The notes under the pieces are model-generated. The model had not been told where the DNA came from. It was given only the letters and a program-made list of their open reading frames with translations, and did no database searches. From positions 4,951,495 to 5,015,494 of the forward strand of contig JASSKH010000030.1 in assembly GCA_031763025.1 (NCBI GenBank): 64,000 nt of DNA, read 5' to 3'. Within the stretch, counting starts at the first letter, position 1; each line of letters opens with the position of its first letter. This stretch comes from Macrocystis pyrifera (Eukaryota; Sar; Phaeophyceae; Laminariales; Laminariaceae). A program made the translations under genes and the position numbers. Positions 1 through 10,137 of the stretch are shown in pieces.

Positions 1-44
1 AGCATGGCTCTTGCCTGGGATCACTAGGATTGCTAGATAAGGGA

Positions 45-61
45 GGGGGGGGGGGGGGGGG
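45..61. repeat. Poly(G) run
   Basis: Seventeen consecutive G. One of several long G/C homopolymers in the window (others near 12,765, 19,205, 26,250, 48,545, 50,010, 51,780 and 60,840). Confidence 0.9.
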
Positions 62-1229
62 TAGGAGTGTGTCACGATGGAGTGTTGAGTGTTTCCGAAG
101 CTTCACACATACAAGATGTGGGCGCGCACGAATCATAGTGTTCGAATACGGAAGGAAGGTGCAGAGGCGTCAACAGGTAGGACAAGATAAAGCTGTTAAG
201 ACAGGCAGCTCGTAGCACCTGCCGCACACAGGAACAAGTGAGCGACCTCCCAGTAGTTCTCTTATTTTTTTGCACGGTCACTGGCAGCAAAGATCTTCCT
301 CCGGTCAGCACCCGCCTCCCGGATGGCGGAGCCGCAGTGTATACAACCCACTGTAGGAAGTAAGTGTGTACGACGTACTGGCGTTCAGTACCCTTCCTCT
401 TGCTCTCCGACATTCTTTCGACGTCAGAAGGCCGCGATCTTTACTCATTCCGCGGGTATTGTTACCGCTAACGAAATTACTACGACTGTTGTATTACAGG
501 AGCCCCAACCACTGATAACAACGGACGATCAATCGCGGTAATACCCTATCAGAACGACAGTGACTGCATCACGATTCGTCTTCTCCGTATATCATATAAC
601 TGCAGTCCATCCGCTCGGATTATCTTCGCGGCTGTGCTCATCAAGCGCCACCCATCGGGGAAGTAGAGTGGTCACGTTTACGTACCGTTCTAGCTTCCCC
701 CCGAGCGTCTCGAAGGCTACGTACTACAATACACCAGGCATCAGGCACATGATATAAACAGCAGGACGACGTGCGACCGAGAGGATGTGGAAGAAAGAGC
801 GGTCGTGAGGCAAGGTTGCGTCATCGCTTGCCGTACGACGTAGGACGTGTGCGTTCCAATTTTCACAGAAGAATGTGCGGAAAGGTCGTACCGTATGTGG
901 GGATCGTGTTGATTAGTGGTGATACTGACGCTGATGATGTGTCTGTCTGTGTCTGTATCATGTCGGTTTTAGTGTGAAACACATGCTGCTCTGACCGTTT
1001 CATTTCTCAGCCGTAAAGATCCTACAAGTAGTACGTATATACCCCCGGGCTAGGCATGCCTCCCATAGGGTACAGATATTCTCTCTCTTTTTGAGTCAGC
1101 GGGAAGGGGGCAGGCCGCATCAAGAATCCCGTTATTATCTTCCGCCTGGTACTGTATAGTCACGAGGGCAACACTAAAGATCGGCAATAGTAACCAACTA
1201 GCTGTTGCACGAAGGAGTCTCAGACAAAC
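62..1229. other. Non-coding stretch, nothing recognised
   Basis: Only short frames without splice context or codon-like composition. I see no repeat shared with the rest of the window. Confidence 0.5.
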
Positions 1230-1610
1230 ATGAGGCGTTCCGTGGTGGCGTTCGCTAGCCTGTTGGTCGTCGGCGTGCGCCGCGCTCAGGGGCAAACATA
1301 TGTCCATTTTGACATTGGGTTATATACGCCCACCACCGCTCTCGCATCGCCCCCAACAGTGCCACAAGAAGACATGGTGACAGGGATTGTGGACGAGCAG
1401 ATTGCGCTGCAGACGGGCACGTGCGCCTCTCCGTGGACCAGGGGCTTATCCAGCCAGTGCCCTCCGGGATCATTCATGGCACTAGCGGGATACGGGAGCA
1501 ACTCGGGGGTCTGGGTACCCAGCACCTTCGCTTGCCGACCTGTCGGCTGCTTGCACGCTCACGCGCATCAAGGAGGAGGAGGGGGAGGAGAAGGAGAAGG
1601 AGATGCCTCG
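1230..1610 (+). CDS. Candidate first exon, secreted or membrane-targeted protein
   Basis: The ATG at 1230 opens a 127-codon segment that begins MRRSVVAFASLLVVG, a typical signal peptide (basic start, hydrophobic core), with a likely cleavage after residue ~21 (ARRAQG-type end before QTYVHF). The mature part is Cys-poor until CPPGSFMALAGYG (about residues 78-90) and a second Cys pair about 20 residues later. It ends in a His/Gly/Glu-rich stretch that is probably low complexity. A strong donor, TCG|GTGAGC, follows at 1611 in phase 0. The frame stays open for 16 more codons, so the donor rather than a stop defines the exon. I do not recognise the family. The next candidate exon (2471) is also phase 0. 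Gene identity unknown; exon call moderate. Confidence 0.5.
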
Positions 1611-2159
1611 GTGAGCATTGCTTGGTTAGTATTATGCAAAGGAGGGTACCGTATGTAGTTGGGCGAGAAAGAGAGCAGCAACGGCAAGAACAATTTCGGA
1701 AGCAGCGATCACATTGGGTTGGGTTATTTCTGTGTTTTACGAGGTGTATATCAGACAAATTTTAGAGAAGATTACTGCTGTAAATTCAGATTGATATCAC
1801 AAACGAAACAAAATCGTAGATACGAGTACCGTATAGCCATCGCGCCTGTTTTATTAGCTCGGCGCATGGAATCATTGGGCCTGTATTCTCTTCTTGTTGA
1901 GGGATGATGATCATCCTCGACGTCTGTGTCTGCTCTTCTTGGGCGTGGATGATACCTGGTGCCTGATATATCTTTCGGTGTTGCCATGCGTCATGCCGAT
2001 CTTGTCTCTCACCCATCGTCTCTCCGATTTCCGATTCCGATTCCAGACGGTCGGTTTGAACGCTGTACAAATGTCTAACGGATCCGTTTCGTTTTTGTTT
2101 TTTCTTTCATTTTGTCACATCTGACCGACACCGACCAGACACAGAGTAGGCTCTCAGCT

Positions 2160-2195
2160 CTCAGCTCTCAGCTCTCTGCTCTCAGCCCAACAGCA
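2160..2195 (+). repeat. CTCTCAG short tandem repeat
   Basis: Five near-identical 7-8-mers of the type CTCAGCTCT in a row inside the presumed intron between exons at 1230 and 2471. Confidence 0.7.
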
Positions 2196-2470
2196 GCTGC
2201 ACCAGTAGCAACTACACGAGCAGCAGCATTTTGATTCGCTTCAAGAAGCCCAGATGCTTATGAGCAGGACATATGAAGATGCATGCATTCATGGCGCGAT
2301 ATACTGGAGGTAGTAACGTGGCAATCCTCCCTCCGGCATATGATGGTCGTCTTGCGAACCAACCTGGAATCGGACAGTCGAAATAATAATAACGTCATGA
2401 CTGCTTCGGTTGGTGCTGTGCTTCTGCCGACCACTGCTCGTTGCTTTTGTGACGCCGATGTATCACATAG

Positions 2471-2593
2471 CTCCACGAGGGCCACGCCATCATGGAGGAG
2501 GCGGTGGCACGGGAGGTTTCTCTTCTGACCGAGATGCAGCCAACAACTAGTTTCGACAAGCACTTGGCGGCGATGAGGAAGAGCTTCGTCAAG
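2471..2593 (+). CDS. Candidate internal exon (41 codons)
   Basis: Acceptor CACATAG|CTC at 2470. The donor AAG|GCAAGT at 2594 is the standard form of a rare GC-AG donor. The frame is phase 0 at both ends and reads LHEGHAIMEEAVAREVSLL... then SFDKHLAAMRKSFVK, amphipathic and helix-like. It joins the exon at 1230-1610 and the one at 6231 in phase. An alternative is translation starting at the ATG at 2492. Function unknown. Confidence 0.4.
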
Positions 2594-2649
2594 GCAAGTC
2601 GAAAACCGACTTTTGCTGCTGCGTGCGGCTGTTCATGTTTTGGTTCGGT

Positions 2650-2840
2650 TAGGTTTTCTCTCATGCGTATGGTATTTATTATACGTGCATGCGTGAGTGT
2701 GTTCTTCGCATTATTAAACCGCGTCTTATTTACGCGTGCCCATCGACATCCAGCACGCCCAGTGTCCGTGCCGATTCTTTCATCCTAGAGAGGTACAGAT
2801 CTGTGGTCACAAACCTACGACAGAGATACTACAGCAGTAG
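2650..2840 (-). repeat. Interspersed repeat R5, minus orientation
   Basis: Shares TCGACATCCAGCAC, CAGTGTCCGTGCCGATTCTT and TGTGGTCACA blocks with copies at 28590, 30405, 31280, 31425, 32255, 34590, 58480, 59565 and 60070. Family structure is described at 30405. Confidence 0.75.
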
Positions 2841-3129
2841 TGGTACATTGTTGTTATGCATCAAGCAGAGTAGACAAAGCAATTGTATGATATGACCCAT
2901 ACTGGTATAATCAATACTAGGACAGTAGTACGTATTATTAACAGTATATTCCGGCCCTCTCACAAGAAACCTGAAATCGGGCTCAGGATGACTTTCTTAT
3001 TCTCCGTGCGCGCCATAGCATTATTTCTTATGTTGCAGTTTCATGGTTCGGTCATTTTTCTTACGTTAGCATTATCTCTTATGTTGCCTTTTCTCATTTC
3101 GGTCCCGGAAAAGACGATTTTCCTGGTAC

Positions 3130-3207
3130 AGGAGTCGTAGGTCCGCAATAGCGCGGGGTCCCCCGATAGTGCGGCAACCGCACTATCGCGGGAACGTCAC
3201 GACTCCT
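3130..3207. repeat. Nested inverted repeat
   Basis: Outer arms AGGAGTCGT (3130-3138) and ACGACTCCT (3199-3207) enclose a second palindrome, GATAGTGCGG...CCGCACTATC, at 3165-3188. The inner word TAGTGCGG/CCGCACTA recurs at 4850-4870 and 4982-5030, so this may be a small non-autonomous element family. Confidence 0.7.
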
Positions 3208-3429
3208 GCTACGATGTACAGCAGCTCAGACAACAATCGTTTCTCCAAGTACCGTAGTTTTGCGACTAAACGTCCCGAGGAGCTATGATTTTTGCAGGTT
3301 TTTATGGACACCTCGGGACGTTTACGGCAATACCGGGGCATTCTTTTTTAAGAAAAAAAAAACGGGCCTTGTGACCCCCCGAGGTGATACAAAAAAAAAA
3401 CAAGAAAAAAAAAGGCACACACTTCTCAC

Positions 3430-4096
3430 ACGAACACAGCAACAGCAAGGAAGCAGCGGGGTGTCGATCATGCCGGTGCCGGTGCCGGTGCCAGCGATGA
3501 TGCCATCGAGCTGTACGGGAGCGATGTGTATTTGCGGCTCAGATTGTCAGATTTTTAGCACAGGAGATATCGTTGTGGAGGGGATTGGGATTGCATGGTT
3601 CTCGCGCTGATAACGAAGTGGGCAATTGATCACGGAGCAGCAGTACCGGGAGTTCACAGCAACAGCAAGGAAGCAGCAGGGGGTGTCGATCATGCCGGTG
3701 CCGGTGCCGGTGCCAGCGATGATGTCATCGAGCTGTACGGGAGCGATGTGTATTTGCGGCTCGGACTGTCAGATTTTTAGCACAGGAGATATCGTTGTGG
3801 CGGGGATTGGGATTGCATGGTTCTCGCGCTGATAACGAAGTGGGCAATTGATCACGGAGCAGCAGTACCGGGAGTTCACAGCAACAGCAAGGAAGCAGCG
3901 GGGTGTCGATCATGCCGGTGCCGGTGCCGGTGCCAGCGATGATGTCATCGAGCTGTACGGGAGCGATGTGTATTTGCGGCTCGGATTGTCAGAGTTTTAG
4001 CACAGGAGATATCGTTGTGGCGGGGATTGGGATTGCATGGTTCTCGCGCTGATAACGAAGTGGGCAATTGATCACGGAGCAGTAGCACCGGGAGTT
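3430..4096 (+). repeat. Three-copy tandem repeat, ~221-bp unit
   Basis: The landmark GTGTCGATCATGCCGG recurs at 3461, 3683 and 3903 (periods 222 and 220). Units are nearly identical. The right edge is near GGGAGTTTGAAC at 4096. Each unit contains a short GCCGGT microsatellite with no frame conserved across unit borders (stop in each unit at ...CAGATTTTTAG), so I treat it as intronic satellite, not as repeated protein. Confidence 0.9.
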
Positions 4097-4867
4097 TGAA
4101 CATTGCATGATTTTGGAGCTCATATTACTTGGTACCTGGTATGTTTTGATATTGGCTGAAATATTGCCTCATCGATCGATATACCGGTACTCTGTGATCT
4201 GGGGCGTGTATTGGCTGGTCATTAGGAAGCGAGCCCATTATCATCGCGTACACACCAGCAAGAAATCTTATAAACGCCACAGGCCCAACGCATGCTATTT
4301 TAATAGCACGGTACTCGTTCCACTGGCTGGGCGACTTTTATGTTTTCAAGCCAGACGTCTAAACCATGTTTGGTTATCTGTCCGCGTCTGACTTTGTCTG
4401 TTCAGCATTAGCTGCGCAAAAACATGCACCTACTCACATCCCAGGCATGAAGTTTACGATGTATAAAATACGCCTCTGCCTGCTTCGGAAACAGCTCCAT
4501 CTCCCACACTCGAATGGCTTGCCTGCTCGACCCCGGGGCGTTTACCCAATTGAATAATCGGGGGGGGGACGGTCAGTGTGAAGCAGGGGCGTTTTTTTTT
4601 TTTCATTTCTGCCTGGAAAAGGGGCGTTCACTCCGGATTTTGCACGTTTTCGCTATTAATAGCGCGGCGTTTACCGTTAGGAGAGCGTTTTAGTTTCAGT
4701 TTTACAAGCAGTACTAACTGCTGTGTGCAGGCAGTGTCGTATAAGGGCCCTGGTGGCCCCGTGGTCACTTCATCATTCTGCGTAGAGCTATGATCCACTT
4801 TAACACGGCCCCCCTCACTACTGTTCACAATCCTCCGTATATGTCGTGACAGTGCGGTACCGCACTA
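4097..4867. other. Intron/intergenic, no gene seen
   Basis: Holds one TACCTGGTA word (4133), one CTATTAATAG palindrome (4653) and a G8 run at 4560. No exon-like segment. Confidence 0.5.
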
Positions 4868-4974
4868 TTACGGGGGTCCATAGTTAACAGGACCTATGGT
4901 ATACATAAAAACTTATATATTTCATTTTTTTTTTACTGACAATATTTGGTCCTATTTACTATGGATCACCGTAA
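4868..4974. mobile_element. MITE family M1, copy 1
   Basis: Starts TTACGGGGGTCCATAG and ends CTATGGATCACCGTAA, with long terminal inverted repeats, an AT-rich centre (TATATATTTCATTTT) and TA on both flanks (4866-4867, 4975-4976). See the M1 finding for the 12 copies. Confidence 0.85.
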
Positions 4975-4981
4975 TATCTAG

Positions 4982-5030
4982 GCACCGCACTATTCTGGGA
5001 TGGTGTGGGGTCCCGAAATAGTGCGGTCGC
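4982..5030. repeat. Inverted repeat CACCGCACTATT / AATAGTGCGGT
   Basis: Arms of ~11 bp around TGGTGTGGGGTCCCG, directly after MITE copy 1; same word as in 3165-3188. Confidence 0.6.
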
Positions 5031-5635
5031 AGTCGTTTGGCGACCCACCGCAATTCTGCGGGTCCACGAGCTACCACTGGCTGTTGTACCGCACAACAGC
5101 CGTTTTTGCTGAGAAGGCGTTTAGCGGGTTTCCCCTGGATGCACACGTTTTATAGGGCTAGGTACTGGTGTGGCTCTACTAGCCGGGGAAGGGTCCCTGG
5201 CTACGTCAGGAGCCAGGAACCTGGATCCAACCAGGAGGAGTTTCGTCCCGGATTTCGTCCTCCCCCCGGCTGGTAAAGGCGGCCCGCCGGAGGCACCCCC
5301 GGAGGGCTCCGCAGGGAGCGACCTGCCGGAGGCCCATGTTAACGCGATTTGGCGTAACTATTAGTGTGCAGAGGTTAAAAGTACGGTGTTTGTGGGTATA
5401 TTCAAACGCCGATCGTTTTGCGTCAGGAGTGGCAAATTGACCCAGGAAAAGGTCGAAAATGCGAACGAAGTGTATGGCGATACATACAGGCGTGTACCGA
5501 AGCTGCTGTTTTCTGTATTCTGTACTCTTTGCTTCTGTCATCTCTTTTCTAGGGCCTGACTGACCCATTCGGCGTGTCTTTTCGGAGGGTTTTCTCGTGC
5601 CCACTTTTTCGGAATGGCGCAGGTCCAAACAAGCG

Positions 5636-5680
5636 AACTGTGGGAAAATGGCACCAAGTTTTGGCCATTTTCCCACAGTT
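5636..5680. repeat. Perfect 17-bp hairpin
   Basis: AACTGTGGGAAAATGGC (5636-5652) and its exact reverse complement (5664-5680) with an 11-nt loop. No flanking coding sequence. Either a MITE core or a structured RNA; no basis to decide. Confidence 0.85.
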
Positions 5681-5689
5681 TCGCCGTAC

Positions 5690-6230
5690 GAGGGTGTATG
5701 GTAGCCATGAGCCTCCTTTTGGGGGGTCGTTCGTGTTTTTCTGGTCGGTTTTGCGCAAAATAGGGAAATTTATAGCCAGAAGGTTATGGCTTCACATCAG
5801 CATGATGTGCGTTTTCAAGGCTGCTACGTAAAAGTGGGGGTGCATTTAAACGTGCCGTGAGCGGGGTGCGTGAGCATAAACTGCTGAAAAGCTGAGCCGT
5901 GGCAAATACGTACCAGGTATACTCTTACGTCAATCGACTTTGATGCTGTTGGCGCGGTTCCCAACGCCGACCGGGCATCTTGCCCGGGCTGTCAACGTAC
6001 CGTACGCCCAAACTATAGAGGTGGCGAGGCACCCTATGACACATTTTCGCTTGTTATGGTACCACCTGTGCCCAAACCTCGAATGAACACGTGCTACCTC
6101 CAGCTTATCGCTTTGCTTATGGCTCCTACAGCCGATAATAATGTCAATGTGTACTGCCTCAGGAAAGAGGGAGTATTCGTACGCCATCCACATCCTGATA
6201 ACATTATAACCGCTTTGCTTGATGTCGCAG
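5690..6230. other. Presumed intron, no gene seen
   Basis: A 166-codon minus-strand frame covers 5930-6430, but it is antisense to the plus exon at 6231 and has no splice logic; I do not call it. Confidence 0.4.
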
Positions 6231-6423
6231 GAGGGTTCCAACTGTAAGGCCATCCTGACAACGCTCATGCAGGAGGCCTCGGCGGGGCACGGTGTACCGA
6301 CGACAATCCGGTTTTTTTTGCCGAATTCGCCCTCCACCGGGGCTTTGTCGGAGACGAGGTCGATCGATCCTGGGCCTATCTGCGTGAGCGCCACACGCAG
6401 GAGATGGCCGTGGAAGTTATCAG
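6231..6423 (+). CDS. Candidate exon with a one-base frame break
   Basis: Acceptor TGTCGCAG|GAG (phase 0) begins EGSNCKAILTTLMQEASAGH. The downstream half reads well only in another frame: AEFALHRGFVGDEVDRSW then RERHTQEMAVEVIR, ending at donor CAG|GTACCA (6424). The two frames meet at the T8 run (6310-6317): the exon reads through only if the run is a multiple of three long, so either the run is miscounted in this assembly or the gene is broken. Phase 0 at the acceptor fits the donor at 2593. Function not recognised. Confidence 0.4.
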
Positions 6424-6635
6424 GTACCATCTACTGACTTGTACTACAGCGTGTGTACCTGGCCTATCTGTATGTACCACAACTATTAAGAACATCACAT
6501 CAAATCTGACTGCTATGTGGACTGCTCCGTATCCTGTCAGATTTTTGTGGCCCGATCTGACCCCCTATACACAGCCGTGCCTATGTAGCACGCGCGATGG
6601 AATTATCACAATTTAGTATTAATTTCATGACACCA

Positions 6636-6712
6636 CGCTTGCAGTTACCTGGAATGAGTTTTGACGAAGTTTTCGATCTCCCAGCTGAAGCGTTAAAAAA
6701 AAAAAAAAATGT
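6636..6712 (+). repeat. Repeat R6 fragment followed by poly(A)
   Basis: ATGAGTTTTGACGAAGTTTTCGATCTC resembles segments at 17506 and 49339. Here it reads MSFDEVFDLPAEALKKKK and runs into an A14 tract, which looks like a retroposon tail. Confidence 0.5.
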
Positions 6713-7377
6713 AATATACGTGTCCCAACCTGTGTATCTCTACGCTGGCACTGCAAACAGCAGTGGTCTAAAAATGCCCAAGACTAGACAACAGTTTATT
6801 GCTAAAACCGCAACGTTAGCTGTAGTAGTTGTAGTGGTAGAATTAGGGGTTGGAAGAAGTTGAAATGCGCACGTATACAGTACTAATAGTAGTTTTAGGC
6901 TGTGTACCGCGGTGCTGGTGTAGTATATGGCAGTCAGACGCGTTCTGCGACAGAGGTAGCACATTTCCGCTAAAATTTTTTTCTGAATGACGGGGCTCCT
7001 TCTCCCCCAAAATCATCGCAATACCAAACTTGTTTCGAAAAAATAACGTTTTTGTTTGCTTGGGCCATGGGATTGTTCATCGGGATGCAATTTGATTTTT
7101 GCTGAAGTCAGTTTTCGGGTGAGGTATGGAGCGTCTAACGCGAGGATCCTCAGAAAATTTGGGGTGAACCTCTATCGTAGAACGTCTCAGCAGCAGTGGT
7201 AACTTTGTCATCGTGAGCTCCTTACCACGCACACTGGTTGCAATTATACAGTCAGGTATCATACGCAAACATACTATCTACGAGGGGTGTCAGTTCAAAG
7301 TTGTAGTCGCCTCTTTACGTAGCCCCCTGACTCTTACCCTGGTCTCTAATACCTGGTATAATCTGTTAATAGTCTAT
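6713..7377. other. No gene seen
   Basis: AT-rich with CTGTAGTAGTTG-type simple repeats at 6820-6845; nothing coding supported. Confidence 0.45.
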
Positions 7378-7765
7378 AATCCTTACCCATACCCTTACCC
7401 ATACGCTTACCCTTACCCTTGTCATAAACCTTACCCCATCATTTATCACCTTACCCTTATCCTTACCCTCACTCTTACCCTCACTCTTACCCTTATCCTT
7501 ATCCTTATCCTTACCCTTGCCCTTACCCTTACCCTTATCATTAACCTTACCCCATCATTTATCACTACCCTTACCCTTACCCTCACTCTTACCCTTGCCC
7601 TTACCCTTGCCCTTACCCTTATCCTTACCCCTATCATTAATAGCTATAACTAGTGCCCTTACCCTTACCCTCAATCACTATCCTTACCCATACCCTACCG
7701 TTACTCACTATTCACTATCCTTACCCTTACCCTTGCCCTCACGCGCTATCCTTATCCATCCCCGT
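7378..7765 (+). repeat. Degenerate CCCTTA array (telomere-like)
   Basis: About 390 bp made of CCCTTA/CCTTAT/CTCACT hexamers (other strand TAAGGG/GTAAGG) with three ATCATTTATCAC or ATCATTAA interruptions. The unit differs from the canonical TTAGGG telomere (CCCTAA on this strand) by a swapped base. Both strands give long low-complexity frames (LTLTLT, RVRVRV), which I reject as proteins. Confidence 0.9.
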
Positions 7766-8339
7766 ACCCCTAGTTCGTCGTACCTGGTATCTCAGATCTG
7801 GCGTCTCAATACCACGGCTCTCACTGCTGTTATTTCGTGCGCATCACATGGACCGTAATGCCAGTGCGGTACAACAACCAGCAAAACCAACTGGTAAAAA
7901 CTAGTGTTCCATGCACATTATGTTATTGCTATTAATAGTAGCAGCCTCTCCGAACATCGTGCTGCTACAACTGCTGTGCTGCTCCTGCCGCGCTCCCAAT
8001 GATTTGCTTACAGCAGTACAACAAATTCCGTCATGTTTCTTGTGTTTGGTCCTGCAGGCGCGCCCCGAAGCTGCTGCTCACACACCTTGGACGCACGATC
8101 GCGGAAGTGGGGGTGAGATTCGCTCTACTTAGATGTTGCTGTAGGTAGGTTGCAGTTATTTTGGTACATACACTAACGTAAAGATAGTTATTCTTGCCGG
8201 TATTATTTATTTCGCCATCAGACAATTTGCTTCGTTTGTTCCAATTATACTACTATTAATATTTAATGTGAACTATGCCACACGAAAAAAATTTTACCGT
8301 CTTTTTTCCTGAACATTACTGTAGTAAGTAACATCGCGT
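7766..8339. other. No gene seen
   Basis: Contains TACCTGGTA (7781) and CTATTAATAG (7929). Confidence 0.45.
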
Positions 8340-8430
8340 CGTAGCTTAATTCGTATACAGTTTGGGATCAACGAGGCCTCCTGCTGCGACCAGCAGAAGA
8401 CTCTCACCCAGGGTCACTACTCCCGCGTTA
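8340..8430 (-). repeat. Repeat R4, copy 1
   Basis: On the minus strand: AGGAGGCCTCGTTGATCCCA, then CGAATTAAGCTACGACGC. Matches 9590-9700 and, more weakly, 14221-14340 just beyond the end of the tyrosine-recombinase frame, so R4 may be the terminal part of that element. Confidence 0.6.
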
Positions 8431-9336
8431 ATAGTCTGTCAATCAACGCGGCACCTAGCTGCAGAGAGTAGGTACCCCGGAAAAATAAACATTTATCAAA
8501 ACTGATGTTGTCGACGGTACACCTCGCTACCAACGATGGGCGGGCGGGATGGTCTGTTTTTTCCCAGCCTCTTTCTGCTATGTCGTGCCGGTATAGAGCT
8601 GCGATATCGCTCACGGAGTGATACTCAAAGGGACGCTAGCACCCCTCGGGGATGCATCGTCAATCAAGTGCCCGCGCGTAGGCGTTTCGGCAACACGAAA
8701 AATACGACTTGGAATTAGAGTCAGGGGTTTGCAACCAAGATCCATATTTCGCAGTTGTAGAATAGTTGGTGCAACTGTACAAGAATCCTGAGCTTTTTTA
8801 CCCTTTTTTGCCCTTTTTTGGGCCCAATAGCTTACTACCCATCATGGGAACGCAGTTTTTCCTCCCGCGGCATCTTCGACGACAGATACCTAAGAGATAA
8901 TCGTGTATCATCCGTCTGGGGAACCGCAATATTTTAGTGAAGGCTATTTCTTCACCGGTGATGTAGTGATTGTGCTACGCTCCCTTTGCGTGAAATAAAA
9001 CGTTTAGGCGTTTTTGCGAGCTTTTTGTGCTACTCGCTCGCAACTTCGAATAAACGAGAACACCTCGTGAGTCGTTTCTCGCTGCCTACGACTGCCGTCT
9101 GGCGCACGCGACGCCCTCACACACCCCATCAGGAGCATCCCTCAATTTCGCGGGCTGTAGTTTTCCTGTGAGGGGCTGTAGCTGTCCGCAAGTTAAGTGC
9201 TCACGTTCAGTTGGGGGTTGCTTTATGTCTCCCATTTTGTGCACCCCAAACGCCGACCTATTTCGAGCACCGCAGACCCTCTAAGTCGAGGTGTAGGCCT
9301 CTGTTGAGAACCTTCGGGGGATCGAGACACAAAAAT
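8431..9336. other. No gene seen
   Basis: Short frames only. CCCTTTTTTG is repeated twice at 8798-8820. Confidence 0.45.
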
Positions 9337-9520
9337 TGCTGTGATGAACCTCTTTGAAGTCACCGCCGCCCTCCGGTAAGCACGAACCAGCCCAAGTTCT
9401 AAACGCGGCGTGTTGGAATAGCGACGCTTTTTTCTGTTCGGATAAAACATGTAAAGATTGGAGTGACCGGTAACCCGGGGGACCAGGAGACGCTTGGGTG
9501 CCAGCGTGGCCTTAATCACT
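9337..9520. repeat. Repeat R3, copy 1
   Basis: About 185 bp from GCTGTGATGAACCTCTTT to CGCTTGGGTGCCAGCG, shared at roughly 80% with 39787-39975. Confidence 0.8.
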
Positions 9521-9589
9521 GTCTCCCAGTAGGCTTTCTCGAAAAGGGGTCTACTCTGCGGGCGTCCCCTCTTTTCTGTCTCAAATTGC

Positions 9590-9700
9590 TGTTATAGCAT
9601 TGCGTCGTAGGTTAATTCGTATATACAGTAGTTTGGGATCAATGAGGCCTCTCTGCTGCGGCACGAGATCACTCCCATACTTGTTGGCCCTTGTCTTATC
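9590..9700 (-). repeat. Repeat R4, copy 2
   Basis: GCGTCGTAGGTTAATTCGTA ... GATCAATGAGGCCTC on the plus strand. Extends further right than copy 1 (CACTCCCATACTTGTTGG resembles CGCCCATACTTCGTTGG at 14290). Confidence 0.6.
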
Positions 9701-9994
9701 TCAATGTCGTCGCTCGTTTGACTCGTATCCTCGGGTCCCTTCTCTTCCTCACTGTCCCCAAACTTGTAGCCTAGTTGATGAGGGGTTCTGCTGCCGTTGG
9801 TTGTCCTGTGGAAACGTCGTGTACGATTTTCCAAGCCCCCCCGAGAGTGATAAGGCGCTTAGGTATGCGATTGGGGTATGAGGCACCCGGAACGCGTTTA
9901 CCTGGCAGTCGGCACACACCGTTATATCGCCAAGTGCTTGTCGTTGTGTTCGTGCATATATCAGTATGTTGTACCCGAAATTGGAAAATAACTA

Positions 9995-10137
9995 TTTCGG
10001 GGGTCCATACATAGTTAATGGGACCAAATTTTGTTAGTGAAAATAGTTAATGGGACCAAAATTTGTTAGTGAAAATAGGTAAATACATAGTTTTTTTTTA
10101 TGTATACCATAGGTCCTATTAACTATGGACCCCGTAA
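9995..10137. mobile_element. MITE family M1, copy 2 (internally duplicated)
   Basis: Ends TTTCGGGGGTCC and GGACCCCGTAA, TA on both sides. The block TTAATGGGACCAAA...AGTGAAAATA is present twice in tandem, making this copy 143 bp instead of ~105. Confidence 0.8.

Noticed and set aside
3430..4096. CRISPR-like or protein-repeat reading of the 221-bp tandem array
   Set aside because: Units are contiguous without spacers, and a stop lies in each unit.
5930..6430. 166-codon minus-strand frame
   Set aside because: No motif, overlaps a better-supported plus exon, no splice context.
7213..7653. Long plus and minus frames over the CCCTTA array
   Set aside because: Six-base units keep frames open on both strands; the LTLTLT and RVRVRV peptides are pure repeat translation.
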